Translations under genes and position numbers: made by a program
Shown: piece by piece, positions 31,971-46,199 of the stretch
How positions within the stretch are numbered: the stretch's first letter is position 1
How the letters are laid out: every line of letters starts with the position of its first letter
Notes under the pieces: generated by a model
The model's database searches: none
Told to the model about the DNA's origin: nothing
What the model saw: the letters and a program-made list of their open reading frames with translations, nothing else
Assembly: GCA_030620095.1 (NCBI GenBank)
Contig: JAUTXW010001351.1
Location: 2,480,001 to 2,544,000, forward strand
DNA length: 64,000 nt
From: Kuschelorhynchus macadamiae
Lineage: Eukaryota > Arthropoda > Insecta > Coleoptera > Curculionidae
Reading direction: 5' to 3'

Positions 31971-32854
31971 AATGCAAAATTACGGGAAATACGCACATAT
32001 AAAAGCAATTAATGACAAATGAATATGTCGAAATGTCAGTTTGTTGATTTCTAACAATTAACTTTAAGCGTCCTTAGTAACCTGGAAACCTTGTAGATAA
32101 CCAATGCCAGCTGTAGAAAAAATTGTTTATTTTATACTTTCTAGTAAATCTACTTACCCTGTACTGATTTGCTGTTATATCGAACATTACAGAATCCGAT
32201 ACCGTAATTTGTTGCCTAGCAATACTACTATGTTATTGCTATTAGGAAGCAATTATTTGTCAGGTTTGACTTTGACATTTTCACATTTAAAGCTATAAGA
32301 AATAAAATATTCGGTTTTATTTATTTGACAGTGACAAGAATAATTAGCTATATAAAATATTGGTTATAACATCTTTGCAGTGATACAATTGTTATATATT
32401 GCCAACTAATATTTCTTAGATTTTAATAAACATATATTATAAAGACAGTATGAAATAAAATATTATACGATACACGTCCGTTAGATGTTATTAAAGCACT
32501 CGTTTGTATTCCAGACTCGTCTCCTATATCGGCTCGCCGTAAAACAGCTCGTATTGTAATAAGTAACCTACCTGACTTATAACATAAATTACTATTGTAA
32601 CATTAGTGCAGGAAAACTGAGTAGTGGCTTGGTTTTTAACTTTATTCTTTTTCGATATTCTTTTGTGTCACCATCTTATTTCATCAGTATTTATCAACAC
32701 TAGTGTCAAAAATTTTTTTAACACACGTGTGATATTTTCTAACGAAGTTAACAGTTCTTCTCTGTTAGTATCATGTGTGGTCGTAGGAAAATATGTTTTT
32801 CAGTATCTAGGAAAAACATATTTTTCATTACCTGGAACGCGAACATCTGCAAAA
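31971..32854. other. no recognised gene
   Basis: AT-rich; could include the 5' end of the Crypton-like element. No frame with motifs. Confidence 0.4.
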
Positions 32855-32910
32855 ATCTCAGAGGGTGATTTTTAGACGATTACAATACTTCCCATTTACG
32901 AAGGAAGTAA
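32855..32910 (-). repeat. foldback-type repeat, terminal scrap (copy D)
   Basis: CTCAGAGGGTGATTTTTAGA then CGATTACAATACTTCCCATT and TACGAAGGAAGTAAAAT: the right-end sequence of the family only. A second scrap, ACTTCCCCATCGTTCGTAAG, is at 33468-33487. Confidence 0.7.
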
Positions 32911-33707
32911 AATATGAATATATCCTTTTATTTAAAAAAGGGACAATGATTCCTTAGGTTCGTAACACGTTATAAAATTAACATTTAACTTTTGCGAAAA
33001 TTCCCAGCGTAATAAATATAGCGGCTAATAATAAATCGTTTTAAAGGCTGTTGAAGCCAGAACTATAAGTAGCGCAGTCATTTCCTTCCTTTTAGGTAAA
33101 ATTAGATGCTTTAACAATTTAGGAATGTGTCCTCGAGTATTTTGGTGCATGATTGATTCCTATCGAAAACATTTAATTAAATGTTTCTTAATAAATATTT
33201 TCCTACCTTACTGATTTCCTAGTGATCGTACCACCCAGTTTATGCTTGCTTAAAATATAACTAATAGATATGCAACTAAGTCACATTTTACTATAATGGT
33301 ACTGCTTCCTATCGCTTATTACCTATTTAATAACTAGATACTATTTTCTGTATTTATGACTCAGATAGAGTCTTTTTTAATATTCCTAAACAAATAAAAT
33401 CAATTGCGTAGTTTTCGCCTCACCAGATTTGTTCGAATTATTTATTTTTCACAATGAAAATGTAGTACTTCCCCATCGTTCGTAAGTAAAATATAGCAAT
33501 AAAAATAATATTCTGCTTCATCTTGAAAATTTAACTTTATGAATTTAATTTTTAATTACGTATTCACAAAAATACATAAGTATAATTTCTATTTACTATC
33601 TTTGTTAGAGTAATGCCGACTTCAGAAGTCAAATTTTCAAAATTGAATAAAATAATATTTTTTAGTGCTCTTTTTAAAGCCGGGTTTATCTTTTTTATAA
33701 AACACTG

Positions 33708-34887
33708 TAGGGATGTTCGATCTAGATCGATTTTTTCAGATATCAATCTTTTTGACGGCCATTTTCGATCTTTTGAATCGACTTTTTAATTCCGACTCTT
33801 GGTTAGATCGATCTTAATCTTCTATTAAATGCCGAATATCATGGGAAGTCAATTAGACACGGTGAAGAAAGAATTTGTCCTGGCCTGCCGACCACTTTAA
33901 AAAGAATTGGTAGAATGATTTTTGCCGCCTACCGTCAACTGTCACTGTCAGTGCTTCCACATTGCCTTTTTGGGTTTGGTTTTTGTTTTGTGAAATGTTT
34001 TTTAAGATCCCCTTTTTTACCTAAATTCAATTATTTTTTAGATAAACATTAAAAAAAGTATTTTCCCTACTTTGAAAGACTGCAGCGTCGAAACCACTTG
34101 AGATAGAATCTAACAGTTTACACTTTCCTGTCTAAGTTTTAATGATTAGCCATAACTATCAGTTTAAACGGAACTCTAAAATCTTCAGGTTTTTGTCTAT
34201 TTCCTCTTTAACTTGGAAACAATTACCAAGTAGAGGGTCAGCTTTTTTGGAACATCCTGTATATGTATATATTTTAAAGTGTATTACACTTTCCTGTCTA
34301 AGTTTTAATTATCAGCCATAACTATCAGTTTAAACGGAACTCTAAAATCTTCAGGTTTTTGTCTATTTCCTTTTTAACTTGGAAACAATTACAAAGTAGA
34401 GGGTCAGCTTTTTTGGAACACCCTGTATATGTATATATTTTAAAGTGTGCCCGCCTATCCTCTAACCATCTTGCCGAATTATTATTAAAGTATTCCAAAA
34501 CCTTCCTGACATTCGTAACACTTTCAAATCCTCACACTGTAGATATAGCTAGGAGTTGGAGATTCAAATATCTATTAAAGCAATGTTATGATTTTATTAT
34601 TTTAATAAATTAACTTTTTAAGTATATAGTGGGAGTATATTGTGACGTCATAAGGTATGTAAAGGTGCGGTAGTGAAATTTTAGTTTTGTTGCACACTGA
34701 GCCACGTGTTGTGACAATGCGCTCGCTGAAATATTTCAGGCATAAAAAATTGTATAAAATAATATTTTTAATAATAGTCAAAAATCGATTTTTTTGTCGG
34801 AAGATTGATCTTTTGTAGTATGATTTTGTTTGTTTGTTTTCGATCTAAATCGATTCTGGAAATCGATCTTTTCATAATTCGTCTCTA
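33708..34887. mobile_element. possible MITE with ATCGAT-rich inverted ends
   Basis: The left end is TAGGGATGTTCGATCTAGAT and CGATTTTTTCAGAT; the right end, reverse-complemented, is TAGAGACGAATTATGAAAAG then ATCGATTT. Both flanks of the block carry many GATCGAT/AAATCGATT motifs in opposite orientation. No matching target duplication (AAACACTG against ATAATATG), so the limits are tentative. The interior holds the 166-base tandem duplication. Confidence 0.4.
34118..34450 (+). repeat. 166-base tandem duplication, two copies
   Basis: Copy 1 begins TTACACTTTCCTGTCTAAGT at 34118 and copy 2 at 34284. Both include AACTATCAGTTTAAACGGAA, AATCTTCAGGTTTTTGTC, GAGGGTCAGCTTTTTTGGAA and CACCCTGTATATG (CATCC in copy 1). 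Only a handful of differences, so a recent event. The CACCCTGTA end resembles a mariner terminus. Confidence 0.9.
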
Positions 34888-35584
34888 ATAATATGAACAA
34901 GTATCTATTAGGTCTATTCAACAATACAAATTACCAAAAATTAAAATGATTTGTAAAATTGAACTTAGAGCCATTAAAAACCATGAAATCTAATGAAACA
35001 CGGTTTCAAGGTGCGGTGAAAATACTTTTTTCTACGGCTGTTATGGAATAATTCCAATATCGTCTTTTCAATCACTTGTTACGTTATAAATCATACCATA
35101 ACAAGTGGTAAAATATGTACTAGTAGCGACATCTATTGGCAATCACTATATATTTAGGGTCGTAGAAAAAGTAGGGTCTAAAACACGTTTGGAATAGCGA
35201 TTCCGCAGTCGTAAAGCATCACCATCTCCAAACTTTATTCGGCTCAGGTGACTGATCACTTACTCGTGCGGAATACGCCATATTCCAAACTGGTTATCGA
35301 ATCTACTTTTTTAGTTAATTCAATTATCTGATTTTTCAAGGACCTACTCAAATTTATCCCGGAAACATTTAGGCAGAAAAAGGAAATGCTGCTAGTGCTA
35401 TAGGACCACTCCGGCACAACCCCGAAAACTTTCTGAAAAGCTACCTCGGAGTAAACGATTGAAGGGGTGTCTGGTTATATCTCAAAGGGTACCCTAGGGA
35501 CTTTATTATGAGTTATCAAAAAAATTCAAATACAAAATGTTTTGGATTTTATCAGAATCGTTAGATGTACAACAAACATAGAAA
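34888..35584. other. no recognised gene
   Basis: A perfect 9-base hairpin CACTTGTTA/TAACAAGTG at about 35074-35107 is the only structure noticed. Confidence 0.4.
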
Positions 35585-35930
35585 CAAAAAACCAACGAGC
35601 ATCAACTTCGTTATTTTAAATGGAACACCCTGTATAATATATGAACATCAAATGGGTCTCTTCTTGCTAATTATAAATATACTAGGTTTAATACCTTTAT
35701 TTTTAAAGATAGAGGCAATGTATTTCCATTGGCTCCACTATGTTGTGAAGCGTTCTCCGATTCTCCCTTTCAAATTATTTGTTGCAGCGATGTTACGAAT
35801 TCTATCGGTTGTTTTTAGAGATAAAGGTATGGAACCTGATATATTGATAATCAGGAAGAAGAGATCCATGTATTGAAAGGATAATATAACTGCTGCCTCA
35901 TTTAAAATAACAAAGTTGCTACTCATTTGT
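35585..35930. repeat. inverted-repeat MITE
   Basis: Left arm 35585-35710 and right arm 35808-35930 are reverse complements with mismatches (shared: CTTTGTTATTTTAAATG or CTTCGTTATTTTAAATG, TCTCTTCTT, ATACCTTTAT). An ACACCCTGTATAATATA mariner-like motif lies in the left arm at about 35624. The two open frames here, one per strand, are similar to each other only because of the palindrome. Confidence 0.7.
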
Positions 35931-37234
35931 TAACTTTCCCATCGTCTTTAGTTTGTTTTTTTTGTAAATTCTAACGATTGCGCTTTAGGGTACATATATA
36001 AAAAAATACATAAGCTCAAATTGATAATTATCTCTTTTTCTGAAGACGACTAAAAATAAAACATTTCTACTCAGTCATGTCCAGATCCGTAAAGCTGTTT
36101 CCTAAATCCTTTTTATTTACTATATACTAAATATATGCGCCTAAAAATATCAATTACAATGTCATACACTACTTTTGATTTGATTTATAACGTTGTTGTT
36201 TACCCTCTTTTTAAAAGATGATTTTTTTTAAATTTTTTGCATAAGAATTTCAAGCTCTAAACTACCAAAATTACATCATCAACATCCAAAATCTATTTTC
36301 TGTAAGACCAACACTATTTTTCATGTAAATTTGGAAGGAATGGGTTTTATAGTTCATTAAAACAGCGGTCTTTATAGGTGGGACCCTGCATGACTTTTAG
36401 TGGCATTTTTTTTGCTAGAAGGCTAAATAAGTACCCGGTAAAACTGGTGGTATGGAACTCTTTTTTCAAAAAAGTATTTAGTTTCACGGTTCTAGTTTTC
36501 TCTCAATATCATGAAATTATTAGTTTGATATCACTCGGCAAAATCCAAGCCAGTATAGTAAACACTGCTACATCGCCAAAACTAATAAAATTATCAGTTA
36601 ATTTAATCCGTTTCAGAATATGCCCTCAGGTGAATTTACAAGTTTGAATTTAGTAAAAATTCTGTTATTTTATAAACAAAAAAATTAATTTTTTGGTAAT
36701 CTGGGACAAATTGCATTGTACCTGGAAAAAATATTTAGCTAAAAAAATAGCCTTGGATTTGCTCGTTAACATACTTTCCGAATGGTGCGAAAAAAATACA
36801 TAGTTTAGTAAAAAAAATATTTTAATTCAATATTTAAAATGTTGCGATTTCTTAAAAGAACGTACTTTTATAAGACTTTCCTCTGTATATGTTGAATTAA
36901 ATCTTCAATTCAATACTAAATTGTTTTAATAAATGACCCTATAAACTACGAAATAATTTTTATAATGTTATCGAAATTCACATTTGCTGTTCTAGCTAAA
37001 AAAAACTCTAAACATTTTTTAACAGTTTTATATGTCCTGTAAAACAGGATGCATTTTCATTAAAAAAATGTTTGGTGATTTCTGATTTGAATGCAAATGT
37101 ATTGTCTCTAATCTATTGTTCTTTTCAGCTGTATCATTTGTTCGGGTTTATCAGTCAAATAACTAATTTGCAATCATACAACCACAAAGTAAAAGTTGAT
37201 ACATACATTTATATTGATTAAAAATGCATTATTT
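35931..37234. other. 1.3 kb AT-rich DNA, nothing recognised
   Basis: No coding motif; the 89-codon frame at 36378-36647 matches nothing I know. Confidence 0.45.
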
Positions 37235-40200
37235 TTACTTCCATCGTAAGAAGGAAGTATTGTCGTGAAAAAATAGTTAACCGATTAACTTTAAACCATT
37301 TATTGCTCTTTTAAACTGTATCACCTGTATGAGTTTTTCAGTCAAGTAACTAATTACAGATTAACTCTAAATTTTTGTAAAAAATCAGCCTATAAAATCT
37401 TTTTATTTATATCCCTTCAAATTTTGCACAAAAATTAGATGTGACATAGGAATAAATTGATAAAATTTTGGTATGGTCATGGCGGCAAAAAAGCGGCCTT
37501 TTAAAATAAAAAAAAATAGTTTTAAAATTACTTATTTAATTGATAGTAAGTCTTACCCAAAAATCAAGTGCGATATTGGTAAAAATTGGTAAATTTCCAT
37601 TACCCTGAACTTCTTTCGTTATGAGTCTTTCCTTTTATTAGTAATAGTGGGCAAAATTTACAATAAATTCAATAAATAGTTTTTACACTGACACACACAT
37701 TTTATACGTCATTTTGCATTCGTACCGGTTTATCCATATATGATATTTAATGCTTACATGCAATTTGAAATTAATCTAAGGAGTAGTTTTTTCAAGTCGA
37801 TTTTTTAAATATTTTATTAGGCCGCCGTTTGCTTTGGTATCTTATATTAAAATGTTAGGAGTTCATTCCTATGTAACACTTAATTTTTGTGCAAAATTTG
37901 AGGAAACTGAATAATTAGTTTTTTAGTAATAATTTTTTAAGTATTTAACCAAAAAAAAACCTGAAAATATGTAAAACCTGAGAGAGTGATTTTTTCACTA
38001 TTCCAAAATATTTTATTTGACCGCCATTTTGTTCCGCCTTCTTAAATTAATACCATAGTTCTACTAGTTGATCCCTACCTATACCGGAATTAGTTATAAC
38101 ACACAACTTGAAATCAGTCCATAAAGCAATTTTCAGGCTGAATTTTTAAATATTTTATTATGCCGTCATTGTGTTCCAAGATCTTGGATTCATACCAAAA
38201 TTTACTGGTTGGTTGCTACATAATACTAGATTTTGAAAATTTGAAGTCAGTCTGACGAATAGTTTTTAAGCTATGCGGCGAACTGTCAGACAGACAGACA
38301 AACCGACAAAACAGACCGACGGAATTGATAAAACATATTTTTTTGGCATCTAAGGATTCTTAAATCTGAAAATACGTAAAACCTGAAAGATTGATTTTTT
38401 TCACGATTACACATATTTTATTTGGAAACCATCTTGAATTAGATTCACAGTTTTACTAGTTTATCTGTATACCACAATTAGTTACGGAACAAATTTGAAA
38501 TCAGTCTATTAAGTAGTTTTTCAGTTTAAATTTTTAAATATTTTATTAAGCTGCCATTTTGTTCCGCCATCTGTGATCCATACCAAAATCTTATAAGTTG
38601 GTTTCTACATAATACTTGATTTTTGTGCAAAATTTTAGAAAAATTCTGTAAGTGGTTTTTTAGTAATAACTTTTTTAATATTTTACTAGGCCGCCATTTT
38701 GTTTTGCCATATTGGATTTTTATCAAATTATTACCAGGTCATCCTTATATGCCTTTATTTTTTTACTAAAATTTAAAATCAATCTGATGAGTAGATGTTA
38801 AACTATTCCGCGAACTGACAGAGAAACTGACAGATGGACCGACGGAATTGATAAAATATATTTTTTGGCATTTAGGGACGCTAAAACCTAAAAATATGTA
38901 AAACCAGAGATTGATTTTTTTTCACGATTACAAATATTTTATTTGGCCGCCATTTTGTATTAGTACCAAAGTTTTACTAGCTCATCTCTATACCATAATT
39001 AGTTATGGCACACAATTGGAAATTAATCCATTAAGTTGTTTTTTAAGCTGAATTTTAAAGTATTGTATTAAGCCGCCATGTTGGATTCGTACCAAAGCTT
39101 TACCAGTTGATTTCTACATAATACTTGATTTTTGTGCAAAATTTGAGATAAATTGCATAAGTGGTGAGTTCATTAAGTATTTTTTTCAGGCAGAATTTTT
39201 AAATAATTCCTTAAGCCGCCATTTTGTTCCACCATTTTGAATTAGTACCACAGTTTTACTAGTTCACCTTTACACCACAATTAGTTAAGGCACACAGTTA
39301 TTGGAAATCAGTCCATTAAGTAGTTTTCTCAGGCGGAATTTTTGAGTATTGTATTAAGCCGCCATCTTAGATTCGTACCAAAACTTTACCAGTTGATTTC
39401 TACATAATACTTCATTTTTGTACAAAATTTGAGATACATTGGATAAGTGTTAGTAATAATTTTTTTAACATTTCATTAGGCCGCCATTTTGTTTTGGCAT
39501 ATTGGATTTTTACCAAATTATTACCAGATCATCCGCATATGACCCTAAATTTTTGACTAAAATTTGAAGTCAATCTGATCAACAGTTTTTAAGCTATCCT
39601 GTGGACTGACAGACAAACCGACAGACAGACCGACGGGATTGATAAAACATACTCTTTGTTATCTAGGAGCACTAAAACCTGAAAATATGTTAAACCTGAG
39701 TTATTGATTTTTGTCACAAATATTTTGTTTGTCCGCCATTTTGAATTAGTACCACAGTTTTACTAGTTCATCTCTATACTATAATTAGTTATGGCATACA
39801 ATTTGAAATCAGCCCATTAAGTACTTTTACAGGCTGAATTTTCATTAAGCCGCCATCTTATTCCGCCATCTTGGATTCGTACCAAAATTTTACCCGTTGA
39901 TTTCTATATAATTCTTGATTTGGAAAATTTGAGATAAATTGGGTAAGCAGTTTTTTAGTATTAATTTTTTTAACATTTCACTAGGCCGACATTTTGTTTT
40001 GCCATTTTGAATTTTTGCCAGAATATTACCAGGTCATCCCCATATGACCCTTAATTTTTGACCAACATTTGAAGTTAATGGGGTAAGCAGTTTTTTAGCT
40101 ATGCAGCGAACAGACAGACCGACGGAATTGAGAAAACAATTTTTCGGCATCTAGGGACCCTGAAACGTAAAGATCTAAAAACATTTCGTAGGGTGATTTT

Positions 40201-40250
40201 TTTCAGGATTACAATACTTCCCTTTTACGAGGAATGTGAAATATTGGCTA
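37235..40250. repeat. foldback-type repeat array (copy E), 3 kb
   Basis: Starts ACTTCCATCGTAAGAAGGAA then GTATTGTCGTGAAAAAAT, and ends TTCAGGATTACAATACTTCC plus CTTTTACGAGG. Four copies of the AGACAGACCGACGGAATTGA-type block lie at about 38285, 38820, 39610 and 40100 (spacing about 535, 790 and 490), each followed by a GGCATCTAGGG-type block and preceded by TTTTTAAGCTATGCGGCGAA-type sequence. Between them are more than ten GCCGCCATTTTGTTCCGCCA-like units. The right half has been multiplied in tandem. Confidence 0.82.
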
Positions 40251-40879
40251 AAACGCAGTTATAGTGGAACAAAATGGCAGCCTATTAAAATGTTAAAAAA
40301 AGACAATATAAGAAATTTAAATTTCCTTTATCCGAAACTTCCCTCTTTATTATTCGTTCATTATATAAAGAATAGTAAGGAATAGCCCTGGTTTTCTTTT
40401 ACATACAATTATTTTTAAGTTATATATTGTTATACAAATTGCGTCAGCTTTTACTTTTCTAGATGAAAGGAGGGATTTCTTATAAGCAAACTTCAGAGTA
40501 ATTAGGTGAAACCTTGTCTACAATATCTAAAGATCAAAGCATAAATTAAATATAACGTTAGTTAGTTAAACATTTTTTTAAAAACACTAGGTGTTTTTCT
40601 CTAGTTGGTGATACTAAGACTGCCCTTGTTTTTTCGTCATTTTATTTATATTGTATCTTTAGTATGTGTGCTTACACCTTTATACGCTGCAGTAAAGAGA
40701 GTTAAATTCATTATTCAAGCAGACAAGGAAAAAGAAAAACCCTTACCTCATTCCGGCACTAACTAGCCCCTTTTTTTAATCCGACCAAATACCAGTCTAG
40801 AATTAAAGAATCGCCAAGCTATTTACAATGGCATTAGGAATTCTATTATAGAATACAAACACCATTTTGCATGCGCCGC
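40251..40879. other. foldback scrap, then DNA without a recognised gene
   Basis: GTGGAACAAAATGGCAGCCT at about 40266 is another foldback core unit. The rest shows no motif until 40880. Confidence 0.5.
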
Positions 40880-41375
40880 ATTTGGGAATCTTTTAAAAGG
40901 TCCGAAAGTACCAACAGCGCTTGAAAGGACAGTACAAGATAACTGCATAATTCCCATAGCTACTTATAGACTGAAGAAAGAAAAACATGCATATCAATAA
41001 TTAAAGAAAAAGATAGAATATCTCAATGTCACGAGAAGAGCTATTGAAAGAGCCATTAGGAGGATTGCACTGAAAGGCATGGTGTAAGATAGTGATATAA
41101 GGAACAGAACAGAAGCAACAGATATAATTGAACATATGACAGAATTTAAGTGACAGTGGGTTGGACATGTTGCCAGACAAAGCAAAGACAGATGATCATA
41201 TAAAACAATACTCTGGAGACCAAGACGGAATAAAAAAAGCTTAGAAAAACCGCAGAAAAGATGGATAGATCACGTTCAAATCATGATAGCAAAACAATGA
41301 ATGAGGACCGCCGAGATAAGAGGATATGGAAACGATTCGCAGACGCTTTTATCTAACACTGGATAAGCCTGGGCT
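40880..41375 (+). pseudogene. C-terminal fragment of an RTE-like non-LTR retrotransposon
   Basis: Plus strand with stops: LKKKIEYLNVTRRAIERAIR, RIALKGMV, SDIRNRTEATDIIEHMTEFK, QWVGHVARQSKDR, TILWRPRRNKKSLEKPQKRW, IDHVQ, RTAEIRGYGNDS. This is the order found after the reverse transcriptase domain of RTE-type elements (AMERxMLGISLRD, IRxRTxVTDVIE, WAGHVAR, GRPPxRWxDDI). No reverse transcriptase core is left in front of it. Non-functional. Confidence 0.75.
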
Positions 41376-42639
41376 AAGGAAAAAGGAGAATAGGCTAGTA
41401 GAACTTAACTTTTCTAAAAGGGCTGATATTTTCTATTACTACTACGATTTAATAAAACTTATTGTTACCAAAATTCTGGAAACCAATTGATAATAGGAAA
41501 CAGAAGGTGCCATGGATAGGTGAAAAAAATTTCTAACAATATGACAGTGTTAAAATAATTTTCTATATTCGTACCATATACAATAATCCGATAATGGGAT
41601 TTTTCTCGGGTATTAAAAAAAATTCTCATATGCTTTTAATTAAAGTCGAAAATGATTTGTCCGATATGTTTGCTATTATTATTGGCAATTACCAATTGCG
41701 CAACATATATGGCAAAATATTTACTAAAGCGACGTAGGAGGCATAATATACTATATCTTATCTCGAGGACACCCACATCGATTTCTACAATAAAACAATT
41801 TAGCAGCTTTAATCGACACTATGAGCTTCCAAAGAATTATTTTTTAATCTATATATTGTGTTAAACGTTATTTGTAAACAGTAATTCACAGTTTATAAGG
41901 AATTAAAAATAATTTAATGTTATGAAAAATTAAATTTATTTAATATATTTTAAACTAATGTACTCAAGTACTTAAATTATTATTACTGACACAACTTACT
42001 GTACACAAAATAAATCTCTGTGGCAACAAAATACATATTTGCTCCATTCGTTCCAGCAAATTACACTTAAAATTGAAAAAAGTAATTTTTGAATTAGGAA
42101 ACTACAAAAGGTATTTTATTATCTGTATTGAACTTGGCAATAAATATTAAAATTGTTCTGCAATAGCTAAGGTTTTAAATATATTTTATTGTATTGCATT
42201 GCCATAGAACGATAAGCATATATAAATTGTGTTAAAAGAAAAGGCGCACTGAGAAATTGATTTGGGGGGAGGGGGTGAACGCAGGTTATAGATTGGGAAA
42301 AGGAGGGGAAATTTTAACCGGCGCATTCACCATTTCAGCGTGTTTTCTTAAAAAGATTAATTTAAAATATTTAGGTTTTATCTTTTGTGAATATCGTCTT
42401 AGCAAGATTTTTTTACTCCCTATAATAAAAAAAATTCTAAATAAAAAAAATCGAGTTTTGAGTCTTAGGGGGGGCTGCAACCTCGTAGCACCCCACGGTG
42501 CGCCCTTGAGTTAAAAGTTTGTGATGGAATTCGTTACGAGGAATCCCCGGGTAAAGGCTAAAGGCCAATTTACCGATCTTTTATCTCTTTTTATTGATAC
42601 GTAAGTATTTTGTACATATTTTTGATGGTTCTTGCTAAA
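41376..42639. other. 1.3 kb without a recognised gene
   Basis: A G/C-rich patch at 42468-42512 (TAGGGGGGGCTGCAACCTCG, GCACCCCACGGTGCGCCC) stands out and could be the end of an unknown element. Confidence 0.45.
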
Positions 42640-43335
42640 TTTGTACGTTGTTTATCAAGCCTAAGGTCGCAGGTTTTTTAGATAGTCTTCTTGCGCATGC
42701 AAAAAAACAATACAGTTTCAGGATCCTAGATGTTCAAAAACATATTTTCTTAATATTGTTGGTCTGTCTATATGTCGGTCTGTCTGTTCGCGGCATAGTT
42801 AAAAAACTACTTACCGGATTGACTTCAAATTTTGGTAAAAAATTAAGGGTCTTATGTGAATGACCTGGTAACATTTTGGTAAAAACCCAATATGTCTAAA
42901 CAAAATGGCGACCTAGTGAAATGTTAAAAAAATTATTTAAAAAAAAACCTATCCCATTTATCTCAAATTTTGCACCAAAATCAAGTATTATGTAGGAATT
43001 AACTTGGGTTGATTTTAATTGAGTGCAATAATTAATGTTGGTATAGAACTAGTAAAATTATGGTACTAGTTCAAGATGGCGGCCAAATAAAATATCTGTA
43101 ATCGTGAAAAAATCACCCATTAAGTTCATATCTTCCCGTTTTAGCGTCCCTAGATGCCAAAAAATATGTTTTATCAATTCCGTCGGTCCGTCTGTCGGTC
43201 TGTTTCTCAATTTGCGGCATAACTTAAAAACTAGTTACCAGATTGACTTCAAATCAAAAATTAAGGGTCATATACATATTAAGGCAGAATATTTGTAAGT
43301 GTTACTACAGACGATGTAGTGAACTAAATTGGGCC
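42640..43335 (+). repeat. foldback-type repeat, two left-half units in tandem (copy G)
   Basis: First unit at about 42680-42990 (GGTCTGTCTATATGTCGGTC, GCGGCATAG, ACAAAATGGCGACC). A second unit starts at about 43090 (GTAATCGTGAAAAAATCACC, CCTAGATGCCAAAAAATATG, TCAATTCCGTCGGTCC). Same orientation, so tandem rather than inverted. Confidence 0.75.
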
Positions 43336-43549
43336 AAACTTCACTATTCTTAATAAAAGGAAAGACTGATAACGAGGAAAGTTCCGGGTAAGGGAAATTA
43401 ACCGATTGTTTATTTTGATTATTTTTTTCTTAAATAAAACTGTTTTTACTATTTATAAAATCATGTACATAGCCTTTAAAAAAGAAATTATGTACTTTAT
43501 TGTTTCTCTCCATAAAACCGAAAATTCTCTGTAAAAAATGGAATTTTGC

Positions 43550-43885
43550 CGAATTTTCAAAAATTTTATTAGACTGTCATTTTGTTTGTACAAATAGGAT
43601 TTGCAATAAAAAAATTTAATATTTTATTGGGCCGACATTTTGTTCCACCATAGTGGATCTTTAACAAAATGTTACCATTCCCCCCGTATGACCCTTGATG
43701 AGCCAAATTTGAAGTAAATTAGATGAATATATTTTGAGCTGTGCTGCACATAGACGAAATGACAGACCAACGCAAATGAGAGACCAAGTTTTTCGGGATC
43801 TAGAGACAGTAAAACGCGCAGATTTGCAACAATTTTTGTGATTTGTCGAGGATTATAATATTTTCCTCTTACTTAATCTTATTTG
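43550..43885 (-). repeat. foldback-type repeat, right-half unit (copy G, continued)
   Basis: GGGCCGACATTTTGTTCCAC, TATGACCCTTGATGAGCCAA, AGACCAACGCAAATGAGAGA, ending GATTATAATATTTTCCTC. Opposite orientation to 42640-43335, so the whole stretch 42640-43885 may be one element with about 215 bases of other sequence in the middle. Confidence 0.65.
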
Positions 43886-45740
<1,855 letters not shown>

Positions 45741-46199
45741 AAGAAACTAATAATTGGCATTCTTTGTTTAAAAAAAAATAGTCAATAGATTAAATAAATC
45801 CTGTAGCTTAAATAATAACTATCTAATTTTAATCAGTACTGGATTTATGTTGTGGTATATAGAAAATTTCAAGAAATAGTCTTTTTTAATAATTTCTTTC
45901 ATCGCTCAGCTTAAAATAATTTAATGGTAGAGATTTTTTTTTCTGATATATCTTATTAATTAATTTCTTTTCATGTGAGAAAAGTTTTGGTGTAAGGTAT
46001 GTTACATTTTTGTTGTCAAATGTTGTGTTGCTTAATCTGTAAATTTTGTCTCTAAGTTGTTTTAAAGTGCTTATTTTTATGTAATGAATATAATGAGTTG
46101 TAATTCAAAAGTCCCTCGTTTGGTTCTGAATATAGAGCGGTAGGTATTTATTTTGCTCGGATTATTAGTAGATATAAAATCTGAGCTTTTGATCGTTTG

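Noticed and set aside
37235..40250. CRISPR array or classical satellite
   Set aside because: Units are long, unequal and degenerate, with ends shared with dispersed single copies; not spacer-repeat structure.
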